Below are positions 11,800 to 25,100 of a DNA stretch of 64,000 bases, in pieces. The notes beneath the pieces were generated by a model that had not been told where the DNA came from, ran no database searches, and saw nothing but the letters and a program-made list of their open reading frames with translations. The position numbers and the translations under genes are program-made. The stretch is from Chamaecyparis obtusa. Its lineage: Eukaryota > Streptophyta > Pinopsida > Cupressales > Cupressaceae. Location: contig BSBK01002093.1 in assembly GCA_027943335.1 (NCBI GenBank), forward strand, positions 558,001 through 622,000. The letters run 5' to 3'. The stretch's first letter is position 1. Each line of letters starts with the position of its first letter.

Positions 11800-14700
11800 G
11801 GAAGAATATTTGGTGATGAAAGATGGACTTTGGACTAGGAGAAAAATTCTAGACCTTGCTTTTGATTATGACGGTGGGGCCTCAAAGATTTTATTTTCGA
11901 TTGATTTGGATGAAGGAAGTTTGATTGTGAGGGAAGGGCCTCAATGAAGGTTTTTGACAACCTTAGTGAAAATGAAATCCTTTTAAGTGAAAAATATTTG
12001 GATAGATGATGATATCTTTCTTCTACTTGGAGATATTAGACTGATGATCTCAAGAAAAATAGGATAATTGGATTAACCATTCAAGACTAACTTTGTTCTC
12101 AAGTGATAATGATTTGTTAAGAATAAGGATCTCAATGACACTTTGATAGATCTTTCAACCTATGGTTGATGATGGAGATATGAAAGATCAGTTTGATGGG
12201 TCTTGACTTTGTTTGGATGTGAGTTGATCAAGACAATAAACCAATTTAGGTCCAAAATGATGATGCTCCTAAAATGTAATGATGGAGCATGATGTGAGTG
12301 GAATTATGGAATTTTTAAGCTCTAGTTGTATCTCGTGAAGTTGATAAAAGATTGGTTCAAATGATACTTTCTCATAAAATGTGAAAGCTTGTTGTTGAAG
12401 ATGATTTTATCGTACTTCTCATGCTCTTGGTTTTCTTGCTAGATTAATTTTATAATGTGTTAGTTTTTATTGGCTTCTCAATCAACTACTTTGTTCTCCT
12501 TGTACACATGAGGTAGTGGGAGTTTTTCTTACTTGTGTTTTCTTGATTCTAACATAGCCTTAAAAAACTAAGTTTTGATTATCCAAACTGATTAATTTGA
12601 TAAAATGGTTTCAAAGATGACTAGAAATATGATCTTTGATGCAATGTTGAAGCTCACTATTTTAAATCAGAGACAACGAGTCACAAACACACACAACAAT
12701 ATGTGGAGATGATGATCTCAGGTCAGAGACAATAATTGGTAAAAATAAGTGGATTTTCAAGTTTTGATTGATCGTTGACTATTTGGACTAATTTTTTTAC
12801 TATTTGGTTTGTCTCTAGGTCAATTTGTTCATTTGAAAGAACTAATTTTCAACATTCATCAAATGCATTAATTATGCTAAGTGTACCTTGATTACAAATT
12901 TTGGGTATAACAAGCAGTTCTTGAAAACACACGTCTAAAAATGGTCCTACAAGGGACAAAGCAACCTTGCAAGAGACAAGTGATTGTGACTTTAGAGGAT
13001 TTTTTATGTAGCTTTGAAACTTAATTTTTGTATGTTCTAGATGACCTTTTCAAGTCACTTTGTATTTTTACATGGTTTGTAACAACAAATTCACTTCAAG
13101 TAGTTCCTACCCTAAATAATTGGTTGAGTGATCAAAACATTTTCCTATAACTTGATATCCCTTTATCTCACACAGTCGTGTCACCCCCTCAAGGGCGCCT
13201 ATGTTTTTTACTTTATGTGAGATATGCACAATATGGTCAAATAGGACTACGCAATGAGACCTCCAATGTTGTATTATCCTCTTTAAAATACTCCAGGGAA
13301 TACCTACGGTGAGTATCTTCAGGAGAGATTCTTCCCCCTCCTTGCATAAATATTATGACACTTTTAGAGGTGAACCAGGTGGCTACTAATCTAGGGTGTC
13401 TAGTAAGCACATATTTTCAAATATATCTTATGAATCATACAAGGCCTTGTGGTAGCATAAGCACTATTTAGGTCCTATAGACCCTAGAGGAGACCAGGAA
13501 CAAGATATACTTTCCCTTCAAGACTTTAATATCAAGAAGGTATTTGATTATAGTGGGTGGAATAGCTTGGTTTTAGCTTGTTCCCACTTGGTTCATTTTT
13601 GCGAGATTTTATCCTCAATGGTAGGCCCTCTAAAAGGTAAACATGAAGTAAAATTGGATGACATATAGGGGTCGAGATTTCTGATTGTCTTCTAAAGACA
13701 AGAGCATACTATCCTACCAAAGTTGTTGATCCCAACCACTCCAAACATGCCTTCATTTACTTAGGATTATTTTCTAAGTGATGAATCAAGTAGGTCAAGG
13801 TTTTTGATTGCCTCAAAGAGACAATAGCATACTTCCCTACTACTCAACAAATCACTACAAGTGAACCCTTTAATTAGGTGCCTAAGAAAAAATGAGATAA
13901 TCAAAGAAATGAATTTTATTTGCATCTCCTAGGAAACCTTGAATACAAGCATTAGTAGTTTTTTATTCAATTATTCATCCAAAAGTCATGTAAAGACAAT
14001 GTTTATGTCATTTTAAAGGTGAGCCTCCAAGGGGACCTTGCATAAAACAATGTCAGTAGTTTTAACAAGTTCGTTAACCTAAAATATTGCAGAAGATAAC
14101 ATATAAGTAATACAAAGTCCAACAAAATTTAAAGTTCTCTATGCCAAGTCAAAGACATCAATCTCAGAGCAAAGACAGTGATCTACGCTGACAACAATAT
14201 GGCATAGACGGTGATCAATAGAAAAGGTCAGAAACCACACTGACACATGTCACCAATTACTTACATGCAATCTGAGGAGAAGAGACAATGATTTGACTTC
14301 ATAAATGGTGATTTGCAAGAAAAAAAAGTAAGCTACTTGTGGAAATAAAAATTCTTAGCAACACTTAATTTCATAAAACCATACTACTGTTAGAAAATTG
14401 AATGTTAAAATGTCAGAATGTCACAAAAAAGAGTTTACAACATTAAAAATTTAAATTTATGTCTGACAAAATAGAGACGATAGTCCACCACAGAGATGGT
14501 GATCTGCGCAAATGGAAATGTGTGTAGATAGTGAAACCAAAGCAAAGATGACTTTGTATAATTGTAGAGGATGTTTCGTAATTTGGGTGTATAAATGACG
14601 GGTTTTCAAACATTTGAAGGAGAATTTAGGAATGTGGGTCCCATCGAGCATGCCAAAATGTGTATGATGAAAACCCTACCTGTGTGGAACAAGCTCAAAC

Positions 14701-16340
14701 ATGTAAATGTTAGATATAAATCAATTCAAACTAATTTAACATGTTCATAAAACTTACAACTACATAATGGCTTCCAACATAACCTTTGATGAGCCAAACA
14801 AGGGCACCTAAGCCTTGTTGATTTTCTCTTAGAGAGGAATGTGGGTGTGCTCTCCCAACACAAAATACAAATCCTACTATTGATTTCTTGCTTGAGGTGA
14901 GTGATCTTATGATGCAAAGACATGTAGCCACCAACCGATTTTAGGGTCCTCTTAACCCCAATCCACCTTGTACTTGTTTCTAGGACCCTCCTTGATCCTA
15001 TACCCACTCCTTGGGAACAAGCACTAAATGAGCTCAATAAGGGATCTTCACCCCACACCACTATGTTACTCAAAACAATGGTGGAGACAATATTTGGAGA
15101 CCTAAACCAACTAGGATTCACACTCCTTTGGAATCTCTAACACCCACAACACAATTTCTTCAAATTAGGCTAACAATCCTTGTAACCCTAATCACCTAGT
15201 TTTTGACACTCAACTTGCAAAAATCTTGAACAAATTGGATAACCCTCCATAGTTTTAGATACCCTTTTTCAACCTCCTAAGGATCCCAAGATATCTTGGC
15301 TTGATCCTAATCCTGCACGCCCAAACACCTACTAGGTCCACAGGCCTAATTGGCCAAATTAGGCTAGGAACACAAAGCAAATGGAAGAAGATGGGTTCTC
15401 AGAATCCTCCAAACCCCTTAGACATCTTTAACATATCATAGGTGACTGAAAACAAATTCCTACCAAGTCTCCTTAGACTCACATACTGATTTTCCCCACT
15501 CGTCTACTTCTTTCCTAGCTAAACACATAGGGTTGTTTAGCCTAGGGTCGGCTTGAAAATAGACTAGACCAACTCTTCATTCATTGAGCCTCTGGAATCT
15601 TTGAGAGGACACTCCTAACTTTCATTCTACTCAGGGCCATGAGAAACCAACAGTGTAATGGCAAGTTAGGGGTCCATTTGCACCAAACCCTCAAATTTAG
15701 GGTAATCCAACCAGTCCAAAGACAAATGAATATAACTTCTTAAATATGTCACCAAATGAACTCAAATAACTTTCATTCAAACACTAACTCACCCCTAAAT
15801 GCAAAACACACATTCTTACTTCATTCAATGACCGTACTAGATCGTACAGCATGCTACAACAGGAAATTTCTCCAAAATTATATTATTGATCTACTCAAGC
15901 TTCCATACAAAACTTCATCCAACCAGGATGTTTGATCATTTTCTAGTTTAATATTCCTCCCTCAATGGCTATAACCACCTTTTGAATGGTTTAGAACCGT
16001 TTTCCCATAAATGAGCAACTTTTGAAAAGTTGTCAAGCAACTTTCAAATGTTGCATTGTGACTTTTACATTTTTTCTCCTAGCCCTCTATTGGACCTATC
16101 CAAGGCCAAAATGGATCAAATTCATCCACCTAATTCCTAAAACTATCCTATCCATCTAAAAATCACCTATTCTAGTCATCTAAGACCTTTGGTACAATTA
16201 GGCCTCTAGGTTCATAACTTTACCTTAGAGCCAATTGACCTTACAAATGGTCTTTATTAAAACTCAAAAGATCCATAAGGATCCTACTAACTATCTACCC
16301 CTCTGAGTCCCATTGTTGACTCCATGGAAGGGTTTTGGGT
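11800..16340. other. Unassigned repeat-derived DNA
   Basis: No convincing coding region, RNA gene or repeat pair was seen. Short open stretches such as 14726-15121 (minus) match nothing I recognise. The part left of about 16340 is where the inside of an element with the putative LTR at 16360-17347 would lie, so some of it is probably retrotransposon leader. Confidence 0.4.
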
Positions 16341-16351
16341 GCCCTGCACCA
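16341..16351 (-). other. Candidate primer binding site of a gypsy-type element
   Basis: The minus strand reads TGGTGCAGGGC about 8 bases inside the putative LTR that ends near 16360. A TGG start fits pairing with a tRNA CCA end. The tRNA was not identified. Confidence 0.35.
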
Positions 16352-16359
16352 TCCTACAA

Positions 16360-17347
16360 TGAAAATTAATGGATTTGATGAAGAACTTAAGAGAAAGTAA
16401 GAAGACCTTAAGAGAAAGTATGAAGAACTTGTCTCAAGTTTTCACCACTAATAAAAAATAAAGATTCAAACTATTAAACTAAGATTAAATGCAAGATTTA
16501 TATGATATTCATTCACCATTAACTTATCATGTGATATCTAGAGTAAAAAATGAACTAAAATTGAAGAGCATGAAAATCAACTATGAAATTATATAGTAAT
16601 ACTAACATGATAACAATGCATGAAAAAGAGATGATTTGTAAGGAGTGAGACCTCTTATTTTTCGGATTTTGGAGGGAAAGGAAGAGGTTAGATGAGGTGG
16701 TACTTATGTGGCATCCACATAGGAGACACAAGGGAAAAAAGACATGCCATGCAAAAGTCAAATTGGAGCATTTAAGGTTTGATAGGCTCAAGGTTTCTCA
16801 CACATGTGTGAGAAACCTTGGAGAAAGAAGTGGGGGACAAGGTTGTAAGAGAATTTAAGGAAGTTGGGTGGCTTCCTTAGGATGAGTTGCTTGTGCATGT
16901 GTGAGTAATTCATTAGGCTCTAATATGTTAGGAATCGCCTTTTTAGGCTAATTAAATAAGATTAATTAGTGGGTAGGATTATTAGGATGAGAGTGATGGG
17001 TATAGACTATAAGGCCCTTTTAGGTGGGTTTAGGATTAATTCAAATTAAATTTAAATTAATCATATCTTAGAGGAATGTTAGAATGTGGAGGGAATTTAA
17101 TAAATATGAATTTATTAAAAAGAGGGATTTATAGAGGAATAATGTATTAAATAGATTTAATACATCAGGGGAGGTATTTAAATTAAATTTAAATACAAAA
17201 GGTAGCGAACCTATTTAATTAGATAAATTTAATTGGATAGGTAGTTGAATATAACAATATAATTAATTAATTAAAATTAACTATAATTTTAATAGGAATA
17301 TTAATTTAATTAATATAAGAGTGTTACGACGATTTTAGGTGTCTACA
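16360..17347 (-). repeat. Putative gypsy-type 5' LTR
   Basis: On the minus strand the stretch starts TGTAGACACC (17338-17347) and ends TTTTCA near 16360, followed by a candidate primer site. It is AT-rich with runs of attaatt. No partner LTR was found in the window, so this rests on termini and context only. Confidence 0.35.
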
Positions 17348-17387
17348 CAAATCATATACCACTTCTTCATTTTTTATGTCATGTAAG

Positions 17388-17773
17388 TGTTGGAGTTGAT
17401 GAGAAAATAACCCACATCTCCCAAGAACACATGCACGCAAATACCTATCACAAAAATAGAGAGAAGCAAGAAACTAGAGAGGCCTAGACGCATTGATCCA
17501 CATGAGAGGAGAAACCATTGATGTGCAAAAATAAAAGTTGCAATCAAATAAAAATGAATGTGTTCTCAATAAAATTACAAGAGAGATCAATCCTTATAAA
17601 AGGATATCAAAACCCTAAAAGGGGTGGAGAAACCTAGGTTGCATGATAATAATTAATAAAACAATTAATTATTATATTCCTAAAGTTTAGATTAGGTTGA
17701 AAGAGATAATAAGTGACTTAATAATAAAATCAATATAATTTAATTAATAAGAAAATACCTTATTACTCAAACA
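17388..17773 (-). repeat. Element C 3' LTR
   Basis: This 386-bp LTR starts TGTTGGAG and ends CTCAAACA on the plus strand. It aligns with 20138-20514 throughout, with clear divergence. Confidence 0.9.
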
Positions 17774-17782
17774 CCTCCCCTT
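17774..17782 (-). other. Element C polypurine tract
   Basis: The minus strand reads AAGGGGAGG directly before the 3' LTR. Confidence 0.75.
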
Positions 17783-20125
17783 AAGATAAACGTTGGGAGA
17801 AGCTAAAAACCTACAAAAAATAACTAAAAGAAAATGGGTCTCGACAACAAAAGGCCTGATCAGGTACCCTAGTACAAAAAGAGAGTCTTTGTAAAAGAGG
17901 AGAAATAGAGAAAAACACATGGGAAAAAATCTACTCCAAAAAAGAGACAAAGACTAGTCTAAAGGACTAAACAAGCCTCCAAAACTAGGGAATGTTCCAG
18001 ATAATAGGAACAAGGATGAACATGAAGAACATCACTTAAGCAAGAAGTTGCAAACTCTATCAAGAAGTAATTGTTGGTTTGAAGATCCTCCACTGAAATA
18101 TGACCAGGTAGAGAATACTGTAATCTGCATGAGTTCCCTCAAATAACATTACTCGAATCAGGAGGCAAACAACTAAAGTCAAAGATACAGAATAATGTAA
18201 TATACATAAGTGCCCTCGAATGACACTACTCGAATCAAGAGGCAAACAAAGGAAAACACGTGAACTCGAAGTTACAGATGGCATAAAAACACCAAAGTAT
18301 GAAGAGTTGATCAATCAAAGCTAGAAGAGTGCTTCCAAAAATAGGAAAGAGAAGAGTGTCCATATGATAAATGGTCCATCTCGCTGGAATGCATAGGTAC
18401 CCAGCCACTGCATCCGCCTAGTACATAGGAACAAATACTGAATACATAGCTCACACTATCAATCCAAGGAAGCAGAAGAACCAATAGTAGAAACCCCCCA
18501 TAATGTTGACAAGGGACTAATGATAGGGACACTGAAAAGAACGTCCAATATGAACTGCATGATGAAGAAGAACCAGGAACATCGAAGGTGTGGAGAGAGT
18601 ACAAACACAAATAGAGGTACCTGAGGCTAATGTCTATGGAGGAACACTCACGTGACAAAGGTAGATGGAAAACAAAAAGGCAAACATCAAACCCCCTAGC
18701 ACTTTATAATGGAGTGTGAATACAAAGAGCATGAACATGTGCAAGATCTCATATATACAATAGAATGGCACTTTATCTCAGTGTGTGTGCATAAAAGAAT
18801 GTTGTAAAAGTGAAGTATACACTGCTCAAAGAAGAGTGAAGGCTACTGAAACAAAAGAACAATTGAAGAAGAGTTGTCCCTCAAAGGGAAGAGATCTCAG
18901 GCCCTGAAATATCCAAGATATCCACCATATTTAAAAAATGCAAGAAATTAAATAAAATATACCTGTAGAAAAATCTAGGAAAATGACTCACATCACTAGA
19001 AAGGGCTCAGAAAAAATTTTCCAACGATATATCATTTTCCCAAAATAGAGTCTGAAAGTGCAAGATATGGCTCCTAGAGTGAAAAAAATAACCTTTATAT
19101 TTGACAGAAAAAACACCATAAAAAAAGAAAAATCAGAAATTCAAACCTCCATATCTGGATAGAGCTTAGAACTAGCTTTCCGATGATATCTTGTTTGCCC
19201 AATTTCGACACTGTATGCTCAAGTTATGAACAAAATACCACAAGTAGCTCCAGAAGGCCCAAAAAAAGTGCAGAAGAGGGTTGATGCAGTGATGACATCA
19301 TCTTTTATGGACTTAAATTTGATGGCCAAATGGTCGTCACCGCCAAAAAACAAATACACCCCCAGGGCCAAAAACATTGGGGCCCTAGTCTCGCGGGTGA
19401 CCAGGAAGCTGGAAGTCCAGGGGTTGAAGGTAGTGGCTCCTAGTCACCCATGCGACCTTGCTCGTGGAAGTTTGGAGCTGCATGGGTGGTTAACTTGGTG
19501 GTATGTCCCACCCAACGGTTATCTTGGCGATAACCATGGTGGTCACTGCGGCCCTCCCGGTGGCAACGTCAGCAGTGTCACCACAGCCCGTGCAGTGGTG
19601 ACTGCGGCTTCATCGCAGTGCCACTAGCAGTGACACTCGAGAGGAGCCCAAGGGATGGCATGCCACAAAAAAATATTATTTAATTTTTTTTATTTTGTAT
19701 GTGTGCCTCGATTTGTCTGCTAGGGTCATACAACCCTAGTACGTAAATTTTTTTTGCCACAAACTATAACGTCATCCAAATTAGATGTGCCTTATATGGA
19801 AATAGGGGTTCTTGAATGTTGTGAGATCAACGGTGAGGTCAGTTTGAGCCAAAAATGCTTGAAAAAACTAGTGACCACCTTGGGATCCATGTCAAGGCTA
19901 GTTACAAAACAAATTTGCCACAGATTCCAACTTTATCCTAAATGGACAAAATTTATATGGATTTAGAGGTTCTTGGGCACTCTGAACATAAATGAGAGGT
20001 TCGTTTGAGGCCAAGATGACCAGAAAGAGAAGTCCCCTAGATCCAACAAAAAACCCTTTGAAAATACAAATATAATGAACATGGTTGAATCTCTCAAGAA
20101 GCAGATAGGGGAAAACATATATGAA
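17783..20125 (-). other. Element C interior, no recognisable gene
   Basis: No retroelement domain is readable on either strand. Open stretches (18060-18314, 18311-18658 minus; 19226-19627 plus) are short and of unknown meaning. The part 19380-19640 is richer in G and C than its surroundings. The region from about 18900 to 19250 has text-like imperfect repetition of phrases around atatggctcc and tccatatctgg, suggesting an old internal duplication. Confidence 0.5.
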
Positions 20126-20137
20126 GCTCTAATACCA
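20126..20137 (-). other. Element C primer binding site
   Basis: The minus strand reads TGGTATTAGAGC directly after the 5' LTR, one change from the initiator-Met site TGGTATCAGAGC of copia-2 and copia-3. Confidence 0.85.
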
Positions 20138-20514
20138 TGTTGGAGTTTATGAGAAAACAACGCATAGCTCCCAAGAACACCTGCATGAAAACACTTGTCA
20201 TAGAAACAAGAGAGAATCAAACAGCTATGGAGACCTGAACACATTGATCCACGAGAGAGGAGAAATCATTGATGTGCAAAAACAAAAGTTGCAATTTAAT
20301 AATGAATAATTTGTTGAGAATACAAAGGAGATCAATCCTTATAAAAGGAGATCGAAACCCTAAAAGGGTAAAACCTAGGTTGCACAATAATAATTAATAA
20401 AACAATTAATTATTATATGCCTAAAGTTTAGCTTAAGTAGAAAGAGATAATAAGTGACTTAGTAATTAAATCAGTATGACTTAATTAATAAGTAAACACT
20501 TTATTACTCTAACA
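20138..20514 (-). repeat. Element C 5' LTR
   Basis: This 377-bp partner of 17388-17773 ends CTCTAACA just before the duplicated gtaag. Confidence 0.9.
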
Positions 20515-20755
20515 GTAAGATCTCTCTTCCACTCACCAACATTATTTTGTTTCTACTACTATTATTATTGTTTCCCTCTTCTTGTTCTTGCATAGGCATT
20601 AATGTATGCTTGATGTCATTCCTCTAAAAAGTGTACATGTTATCTCTTCCAATATGCAAAAATTTTATGTCAAACTACCAAGGTCTACCAAGAAACGCAT
20701 GACATGCATCCATAGGCATGACATCACACATAACATTATACCTATAACTACAAAT

Positions 20756-22130
20756 TTAAAATATGACTAGAGCATGTCCGTCTAGTAACAATTGATGCCC
20801 CTTTTGTAGCCAAAAAACTTTATAGGGAGAAGGATGCTTGATTTTCTTAAGACCCAATTTATCTGACATTTTTGTAGCCACTAGATTATGAATAATTCCA
20901 CTATCTATAATCAATTTATAACACTTACCTTTAGCCTTACATTTGGTCTTAAACAAATCTTTCCTTTGCATCAATTCTTAACTTTATTTTGGTGGCTTCA
21001 ACAATACTCTTTTGAGGAGTAATGACTCTCTAGATTTAGGTTCTTCTTGGTGATGAGTAGGTGATCCAACATTGCCTTTATCTTCTTGAAAAATCTAATT
21101 TCTTCTCTCATACCCTATATAATCTCCTTGCAAAGATTCAAGATACTCCCAACTCTTATCGTCAACATATCAGTTACATTTGAAACACTTACCAACAAAG
21201 TCTCTTCTTCTACCTTGGAAACCACCTCTTACTTAATATCTTCCTCCTTTTTATTTTATAGCCTCCTCTTTCATTATTGTTTGTCCCACTAGAACTACTA
21301 TCCCTTTCTTCTTGATGATGGTGTTTCCCACTTCTACTATAGTTTCTTCCTCTATTCCTTCCTTGTTGAATTTTCTTTCTTGTAAGATTGTATTTTGCCT
21401 TTAAAAAAAACTGATAGGACTCCTCAAGAGTTTGAGGGGACACTACAATAAACTCATCCTACAAATTAAATTTCAGCACATTTAAATACCATACCACTTT
21501 CTCCAAATCTTCTTCACTATGGCCTAATTGTATCACCAACTATTAAAACTCTTATGTGTATTCCTTCTGACATCTCCTTTTGTTTGAGGGTCTGTAATAT
21601 TTTGAAAAGATTAGTTTGATAGTCTCCTAGAATGAAACTAGCCTTCAACTTAGCAACCATTCATCCCAAGAACTAATTTTACCTTTATTCTTCTTCTATG
21701 TTTCCAATTGAACACAGTCCCACCACATAGCGGTGTGGCCCTTCATCCTTGTAAAAGAAAACTTGACCTTCCTATCTTTTGCAACTCCTTCATATTAAAA
21801 ATATATATTGAGTTCATTGATCCAATCAATGAGTTCTTCACGATTCAAACTTCTTGAATATGTAGAGACCTCTATTTTTGGTTTGGCTCCCACACTCATT
21901 ACTATTATCAATAATCGCTTTTTGAATCCTTCTAATTTTTCTAAAGCATCTTTGCCAATAACCTGAGGTTACTCTTCTTCTTTCATCTCACTAATACCAT
22001 TTTTTACTACTACTCCTCTTCATTATGCTTGTTCCATGGCATCCATCCTTGTTTCCAAGCTCTCTAACTTCTCTAGAACTCTTTCTTCATGACCTGTTTC
22101 GCCTCCTTTAACATCTCATCTTCTCATTCT
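20756..22130 (-). pseudogene. Ty3/gypsy G2 gag and protease remnants
   Basis: Minus-strand reading gives gag pieces with the MKGHTAMWWDCVQLE block at about 21700-21770 (a hallmark of chromovirus-like gag). A basic, Arg/Ser/His-rich tail follows at 21210-21443. A protease piece at 20756-20974 holds K-L-I-I-D-S-G-I-I-H-N-L-V and the later H-P-S-P-Y-K-V block. Stops separate the pieces. RT and integrase are not seen; element C lies immediately to the left. Confidence 0.75.
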
Positions 22131-22175
22131 TCTTGGTGGTATTCTTCCCATACCAAAGTTACCAATCACTTACTT

Positions 22176-22187
22176 CTCTGATACCCA
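22176..22187 (-). other. G2 primer binding site
   Basis: The minus strand reads TGGGTATCAGAG, an initiator-Met-like site with one inserted G. The plus strand then starts tgatgggaag at 22191, a likely LTR edge. Confidence 0.55.
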
Positions 22188-22190
22188 ATA

Positions 22191-25100
22191 TGATGGGAAG
22201 TTTATTGATTCATCAGCAAAAATATCTCTATAACAAATGTAGGAGAAAACTCAAGAATATAAAATCCAAAAATGTGACAAGAAATACAATGTTGATCAAA
22301 TTAAAACAAGGAAAAAGATAAGAAGTCACAATAGATAAACTAATTATTTAATTTTTGGAATTCTTTTAAAATCACAGAGGCATCTTAAAATCATAAGGGG
22401 ATGAATGATGATCACAAGAAATCATTGATTCATATTAGTTTTGTAAAATGTGGGCAAGAAGATACAAAAAAATGGTCTCGCACTTGTTCTCCCTTTGCAG
22501 GATTTAAACTCAAAAATAAGCTAGCACTTCGCTCTACTCCTAATTTGTCTCTTCCAAGGAGAGAAATAAGCTAATATCATTTCTTTCTTGTCAAAAAAAT
22601 TGCAATCCCTGCTCTTTCTCTCTGCCTTTTGATCAATCCCTTGTGACTACAATCTTTATAATTCTCAGTGGCTCATTTTTTCTGCCCCCTGGGAATTGTC
22701 GAAAATCAAACCAAACAAAACCCATTAACTGTCTTTCCCTACTGGTTTCATTGATCAGTAACTCTAACTGTCAATATAATCTTGCAAGGTAGAATGGGAT
22801 TTGTGAGAGGGAGTTCAAGATTCCCCTCCATGATTCCATTCTCTTGAAGTCAAATCCAAGGAATACAAAGACCAATAAGACAATATAAGAGACCATTTTA
22901 TTAAAGCAAAATTGCACAAAATAACAAAAACCAAAAATAGAGGACGATGCACATGCATCAGGTTCTAAGTAGTGCATGTCACTACATGTCATTCATCGAA
23001 ACCATCAAGAGTAATGGATCACTCATGTTAGGAAAAGATGTATCATACACCTTGTATGATGTTATAATGTAAAGTAATATTATTTGTAGTGTACTTAAGA
23101 GATGTAGGGATGCATGCATCATATGGGTTATTTGCGTCACTTTTTGTTGTATGTATCATTGGAATAAATATTAAATGTAGGTTTATGTATTATAAAATAT
23201 TTAAACCAAAAGTAATCAGAGAAAAATGGTTTTTTAAGCTCGTGATATTAGTCACATGATTTATGTAGTACCACTTGGTGATTTTGTGGAAGTTTATGTC
23301 TATAAAAGAAAACACGTGCAATTCAAGGTTGGCTATTTTGGCTAGGGCTAGTTTGAGGTTGGCTTATGTGAGCATCTCTTGTAGGTTGCACATGTAAGGA
23401 TATGAAGCATGAATTGGGATGTGTGGTTATCTCATTAAATTTTTTTTATGGAGTGCATATATAGGATAACGTTTCAATGGTAACCATTGAGACTCTACAG
23501 ATGTATTATAATATTTATTGTTGAATAATACATTGAAGATGGATTCTTTTGGAGGCTGAATTTTTTCCTCTTAAGGGTTTTCCTATGGTATATCTTGTGT
23601 CATATTTGATGGTATGTTTCTCTATTCTTTTTTATTAATTTATAAATATTTTTTTGCATGAATCTCTCTTTTTGGGTTATGTAAAAGTAGTCATATGTGG
23701 CTATAAAAAAAATTCAACTCAAAGTTGACCAATTTTGATTGGCTATGGATTAGGCACCCATGTGATAATTTATATCTTTTACTATGTTAAAAAATGGACC
23801 ACTACAAGGGGCATATGATTTTGGAGGTTGTTTCTACCTCTTTTTTTGAGATGGCATAGTGGTATTCTCACATTAGTGTTCCTATAAATTGGTACCTTCA
23901 GATAGTAGTAATGTATCATTATTTGTTCGTAATGAGGTGTTGTCATATTGGAAACACAAAAGTAGTGGTGGAACTGAATGTAGTATAATCTCATATATTT
24001 AAAGACAATATATACTTGGCCTCTCTTTTTGGTGATATTTTTTTTTCTGCAATGACCTCTCCATGTAAATCCTATATTGTAAGACATTCTTCTTGAGTTA
24101 TTTTGTGTCATCCATCAATATTATCTTATGGTGATATAATCTTAATTTTTTAATGATTTAAGTTCATCTAAGATAGTTTTATCAAGCATATTAAAGTGGG
24201 TAGTTTAAGCATGAAAAAGAAAATGCATATCTCTATGGTACCCTATATTAAGAAACTTAATTTTAGATTTATATACAAATCTCAAATTTTTATAGTGTTT
24301 TGTTTAAACTTGGTATCTCAACCAATCTATTATTGGGTTAGAGATTATTATATTGTTCCAATATCTCTTTTCTCAACAATGATTATATATCAACCAAGGA
24401 AGTTGATTATTTTATAATAGAGAAAAAAGTAGATCAAGAATTTACAAAGATATTTGGTGTTTGCAATGAGTTACATATTTCCACCCAAATTAGATAGTAA
24501 TTGTTAATATCTTTCATTATTCAAGGAAAATATAAAGTTTAAAAAATCTTTGTATATTAAGAGCACATGTCAAAATTTACATCTCCACAAACTACACTTT
24601 CTTTGGTAAAGAAAAAATCTATTATCAAGAGCCTATAGTTTCTTATATTTTAACTCAAATAGCCTAAAATCTCCAATTATTACCTATCATAATTTTCCTT
24701 TTACATCTAGAAGAGAAATTGCTACTGAATCTTTTAAATCGAATAACATCATACCTACAAATCAACTTAAACCATAACTAGAGAATTTTCCTAATAAACA
24801 ATTTTGAGTAATACTCAAAATGCCAAACTCCACAAAGATTCAAATTAAGCAGCCAGTTGACACTAATTTATGTTCAACTACAATATACAAAATTTTGAAC
24901 TATATGAATAATTGACTATTACGGAATTGAGGCATTGCTTTCCTTAGTATGATTTGCATAAGGTTTCTAAATTATTGTTGGTCACTAATGATAATGATTA
25001 GTTATTCCTAAACTATATCGGATTAGTTATTCCCTCTAGATTCTTAATAGTTATATATTGTTAAATTTAAGTAAACTCTATATACAAATCTATTCACTAA

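Larger units (their letters stand above)
17388..20514 (-). mobile_element. Element C: complete non-autonomous LTR retrotransposon
   Basis: Two LTRs (17388-17773 and 20138-20514) bound a 2.36 kb interior, and perfect 5-bp duplications gtaag lie outside (17383-17387 and 20515-20519). The primer site TGGTATTAGAGC (minus) abuts the right LTR and a purine tract AAGGGGAGG abuts the left one, so transcription is on the minus strand. No gag, protease, RT or integrase can be read inside. It must have been moved by proteins of another element, probably copia-type given the primer site. Confidence 0.9.

Noticed and set aside
14726..15121. 131-codon minus-strand frame
   Set aside because: There is no recognisable domain, the composition is odd with many Cys and Ser, and neither neighbours nor repeats support it.
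19226..19627. 133-codon plus-strand frame in element C
   Set aside because: It lies in a locally GC-rich stretch with no known motif, and runs against the strand of the element. It is probably chance.
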